64,000 bases of DNA from the NCBI GenBank assembly GCA_049347715.1, contig CP186339.1:2108001-2172000 (forward strand), written 5' to 3'. Positions 60,961 to 64,000 of the stretch are shown here, piece after piece. Made by a program: the position numbers and the translations under genes. Below the pieces are notes generated by a model. The model was not told where the DNA came from, ran no database searches, and was given only the letters and a program-made list of their open reading frames with translations. Within the stretch, counting starts at the first letter, position 1. Each line of letters opens with the position of its first letter. This DNA is from Thalassotalea_B piscium_A (GTDB lineage Bacteria; Pseudomonadota; Gammaproteobacteria; Enterobacterales; Alteromonadaceae).

Positions 60961-63096
60961 TTAATTGCTTGCCTTGCTTCGCGTAATTAACCAACTATTA
61001 TGAATATGTTTATTACGTTGAAAGTCTTTGTCTCGTGTCAAATCGGTAATTTCTTTAGCGGTAACGCCGAGTTCTTTCATCGCTTCAACATCCATTTTGA
61101 AATTACGTTTATTGTTAGCAAAAATAAGTTCGCCATTATCGGCTAAGCAATTAAGGGCATCTGAAATTAATGCAACATGATCCCGTTGTACATCAAAACT
61201 ATCTTCCATTCTTTTAGAATTTGAAAAGGTGGGTGGATCTACAAAAATCACATCAAATTTTTGTTTACATTCTTTCAGCCATTTTAAACAATCTGCTTGA
61301 ATAAATGGGTATTTGTGTCCAGATAAATTATTGAGTTCAAAATTGTCTTGCCCCCAACCTAAATAAGTATTCGACATATCAACAGTTGTTACTGTGCTTG
61401 CCCCATGTAAAGCAGCTTGAAGTGAAACCGAGCCGGTATAAGCAAATAAATTAAGTAAAGATTTACCTTTTGCTTTTTGCGCAACAATTTGTCGTGTTTT
61501 ACGGTGATCTAAAAATAAACCGGTATCTAAATAATCCCATAAATTAATTTTAAACTTAGCGCCGTATTCACTTAAGGTAATAAATTGCTTACTTTTATCA
61601 ACTTTTTCATATTGATTACTTCCTTTTTGCTTAGAGCGAGTCTTTAAAACGACTTTCTCAGTCGGTACTTCAAGCACTTTCGGAGCGAAGTAGAGTACTT
61701 CTTGTAGTCTTTTAGCTACTTTGTTTGCTTCAATATTCGCAGGAGCAGAATATTCTTGAATCACTAAATAGTCACCGTAAACATCAATAGCAACATTGTA
61801 TTCTGGAATATCTGCATCATATAAGCGATAACACTCTATTTGTTCTTTTTTTAGCCAATTTTTTAAATTTTTCTTATTCTTTAATAGTCGATTAGCAAAA
61901 TCTGACTCTTTTTGGTCAAATTGAGACGTGTCTTTATCTTTTGCTGTTTGTTTATCATCAATATTATAAAGTGCAAGTTGGCAGTCTAACGGACCATTTT
62001 TAAACTTATAACGCTTAAAACTAGCCAATTTCAACATTGAAAGTAATTCAACATTCCCAGTTAAAATAGCAATACGCCATTGTTGAAATTCAAGTTTAAG
62101 TTTTTGACCAAGTAAAACAAAGTTTTCTACTAATTCAGGTAACTCACCAATACGTTCACCATAAGGTGGATTAAATAACATTGTCCCCTTTTCACCAAAT
62201 TGATTAGTAAGCTCATTGATATCAGCCTGTTCAAATGTAATATAGCGATCCATACCTGCATTTTTAGCATTTTGCTTAGCAGTTTTTAATACTCGATCAT
62301 CAATATCTCTGCCGAAAGCATTAACAGAAAGTGATGACATTCCTTTAGTAGAGGCTACAGAAGCTTTAGCAAGTGCTTCTTTAAATAAGCCTTCCTCATG
62401 TTTTAACCAAAACTCAAACCCCCAATGTTGGCGATCTATCCCTGGAGCATAATTTCCAGCCATAAAACAAGCTTCTATTAGCACAGTACCAGAACCGCAC
62501 ATAGGATCTAATAAAGGTTTAGACGTATCTTCTAACCAACCAGAACGTTTGATAATGGCAGCCGCTAAATGCTCTTTTAATGGAGCCGCGCCAGTATGTT
62601 CTCGGTAACCACGTTGAAATAAACTACGACCTGAAAAATCAATGTAAAAAATCACTTGTTGTCTTAATAGTCGAGCTTGGAAACGGATATGTGGCTGGGT
62701 TTTATCAACTGAAGGTCGATCTACCCCTTGATTTCTGAAATGATCAACTAAAGCATCTTTAACAGTTAAACCACCAAATTGGCTATTTCTAATTTCTTCA
62801 CTTTTGCCGACAAAATCAATTGAAAAAGTATAACTAGGGTCAAACTGTTCACTCCAATTGACTGTTGAGGCACTTTGATAAAGCTCATCTTTATTATTAG
62901 CATCACCTTCGCCTATTTTTAATAAGACACGGGTAGCCAAACGTGTATATAAACAAATTTTATACCCTAACGATAAAGAAGCTGTAAAATATACCCCTTC
63001 CGGTTTTTGAACAACTTGCTCAGCACCTAAGGTAGATATTTCATCGGCAAGTAAAATTTCTATACCGGGCGACGTTAACGCTAAAAATTGCTGCAC
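60961..63096 (-). CDS. rlmKL: Bifunctional 23S rRNA methyltransferase RlmKL
   Basis: GTG at 63096 gives 711 residues (MQQFLALTSPGIEILLADEI), matching the family's N terminus; a longer frame starts at 63147. Domains: THUMP (about 45-160), first methyltransferase that makes m2G2445 (NPPYGE motif, CGSGTVLIEA), then a second methyltransferase that makes m7G2069 (LNLFAYTGSVSLQAA, DPPTFSNSKR). GGAA is seven bases before the GTG. Operon lead gene. Confidence 0.95.
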   Translation of the reverse strand: MQQFLALTSPGIEILLADEISTLGAEQVVQKPEGVYFTASLSLGYKICLYTRLATRVLLKIGEGDANNKDELYQSASTVNWSEQFDPSYTFSIDFVGKSEEIRNSQFGGLTVKDALVDHFRNQGVDRPSVDKTQPHIRFQARLLRQQVIFYIDFSGRSLFQRGYREHTGAAPLKEHLAAAIIKRSGWLEDTSKPLLDPMCGSGTVLIEACFMAGNYAPGIDRQHWGFEFWLKHEEGLFKEALAKASVASTKGMSSLSVNAFGRDIDDRVLKTAKQNAKNAGMDRYITFEQADINELTNQFGEKGTMLFNPPYGERIGELPELVENFVLLGQKLKLEFQQWRIAILTGNVELLSMLKLASFKRYKFKNGPLDCQLALYNIDDKQTAKDKDTSQFDQKESDFANRLLKNKKNLKNWLKKEQIECYRLYDADIPEYNVAIDVYGDYLVIQEYSAPANIEANKVAKRLQEVLYFAPKVLEVPTEKVVLKTRSKQKGSNQYEKVDKSKQFITLSEYGAKFKINLWDYLDTGLFLDHRKTRQIVAQKAKGKSLLNLFAYTGSVSLQAALHGASTVTTVDMSNTYLGWGQDNFELNNLSGHKYPFIQADCLKWLKECKQKFDVIFVDPPTFSNSKRMEDSFDVQRDHVALISDALNCLADNGELIFANNKRNFKMDVEAMKELGVTAKEITDLTRDKDFQRNKHIHNSWLITRSKASN

Positions 63097-63287
63097 TTTT
63101 AATTCCAATAGACGTTTAAAGATAATATTAGGCAAGATTATAAACAAATAGCGCTTTGGTCGATAGCCATTTGTACAATTAACCCGACTAAAAGTCCCTT
63201 TATTTTAAAGCCAAAGCACCTTATTGGTCGGTTTTACAACAGTTAGTGCAATTATTCTACCAATATTAAAAAAAACGATAAAACAGG

Positions 63288-63316
63288 TTGCAATTATTAC
63301 CAACAATCCTTAAGAT
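63288..63316 (+). promoter_or_regulatory. Promoter of the initiator tRNA array
   Basis: TTGCAA (63288-63293), 17 bases, TAAGAT (63311-63316), then a G+C-rich ACGCCTCGC discriminator, typical of stable-RNA promoters that answer to ppGpp. The first tRNA begins 32 bases later. Confidence 0.7.
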
Positions 63317-63347
63317 ACGCCTCGCTTTCACTAAGGAAGCAATCGGA

Positions 63348-63424
<77 letters not shown>

Positions 63425-63503
63425 ACTTATTGATTTTTCAATAATTCTATAATAACAAGAATTAAAAATGTTATTGGCTTCCTACTTATGTAGGTCATTC
63501 GGA

Positions 63504-63580
<77 letters not shown>

Positions 63581-63669
63581 ACTTCTTACTAAAGTAAAAA
63601 TCAGTAATTCTTTATAACGGAATTAAAAAGTTATAGGCTTTCTTGATAGTTTCTATCAAGTCATTCGGA

Positions 63670-63746
<77 letters not shown>

Positions 63747-63836
63747 ACTTCTTACTAAAGTAAAAATCAGTAATTCTTTTATAACAGAATTAAAAAGTTA
63801 TAGGCTTTCTTGATAGTTTCTATCAAGTCATTCGGA

Positions 63837-63913
<77 letters not shown>

Positions 63914-64000
63914 ATTCAAACTTCATATTTCATACTTATATTAAGTAATCAGTAAAATCAGACCTTAGTCGTCAGTTCGCCCTTTACAAAAACACCTGGC

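Noticed and set aside
63958..64000. End of a minus-strand protein gene (PGVFVKGELTTKV then TGA)
   Set aside because: Only 13 codons are visible before the window edge, too little to support a gene.

Overview
The window looks like the chromosome of a marine gammaproteobacterium of the order Alteromonadales, most likely Colwelliaceae (Colwellia or Thalassotalea type). The reasons are strong A+T bias, two very large TonB-dependent receptors, DUF3466 and DUF3833 proteins, and gammaproteobacterial gene order such as uvrY-uvrC-pgsA-tRNA(Gly-Cys-Leu) and fabA/uup/rlmKL. This placement is inferred from protein content; no rRNA lies in the window.

Layout. 1-3.4 kb is a degraded accessory patch: a glutathione S-transferase (cut by the window edge), a DUF3861 gene broken by a stop codon, a decayed ORF, several inverted repeats, a tyrosine recombinase, and a small secreted protein that seems to start at ATT. 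3.4-8.8 kb holds an EAL-HDOD protein, a periplasmic nucleotide pyrophosphatase/phosphodiesterase, a phosphoribosyltransferase, an M28 peptidase lipoprotein and a TPR lipoprotein. 8.9-20.6 kb is a photo-oxidative-stress block: an ECF sigma factor with its ChrR-type zinc anti-sigma factor, DUF523/DUF1722, photolyase, SnoaL-like protein, SDR, FAD oxidoreductase, DUF1365 and a cyclopropane-fatty-acid synthase. Next to these are a LON-domain protein, a TIGR01777 epimerase and a DUF2878/chalcone-isomerase-like/DUF3833 operon. Four promoters with the same TGATC (or TAATC) - 16/17 bp - CGTATA/CGTAAT layout precede all four transcription units of this block, so it reads as one sigma regulon.

20.8-26.6 kb: a 7TM-EAL protein, a SulP transporter and DAHP synthase. 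26.8-45.6 kb is a large nucleoside and nucleic-acid utilisation locus: add, a XapX protein, deoD, a TonB receptor, deoB, udk, nupC, deoC, tdk, upp, deoA, cdd, a 1061-residue Oar-like TonB receptor, a RutR-like TetR regulator, a secreted endonuclease/exonuclease/phosphatase and an exported alkaline phosphatase. Palindromes close to the RutR consensus (TGACCA-N2-TGGTCA) lie before deoB/udk, before cdd-deoA, and three times between the receptor and the regulator. I infer an integrated pathway: degrade nucleic acids and nucleotides outside the cytoplasm, import the nucleosides, then catabolise or salvage them.

45.6-52.6 kb: MgtC-family protein (ATT start proposed), small ORF, RMD1/DUF155 protein, beta-CASP metallo-hydrolase, Na/Pi cotransporter-like protein, lipoprotein, and six tRNAs (Gly, Cys, Leu, Gly, Gly, Leu in transcription order). 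52.7-64 kb: pgsA, uvrC, uvrY, a small DNA-binding-like protein, fabA (with a FabR-like operator), DUF3466, uup, a glutaredoxin-like protein, rlmKL and four tandem initiator tRNAs. I see no CRISPR array, prophage or complete insertion sequence.
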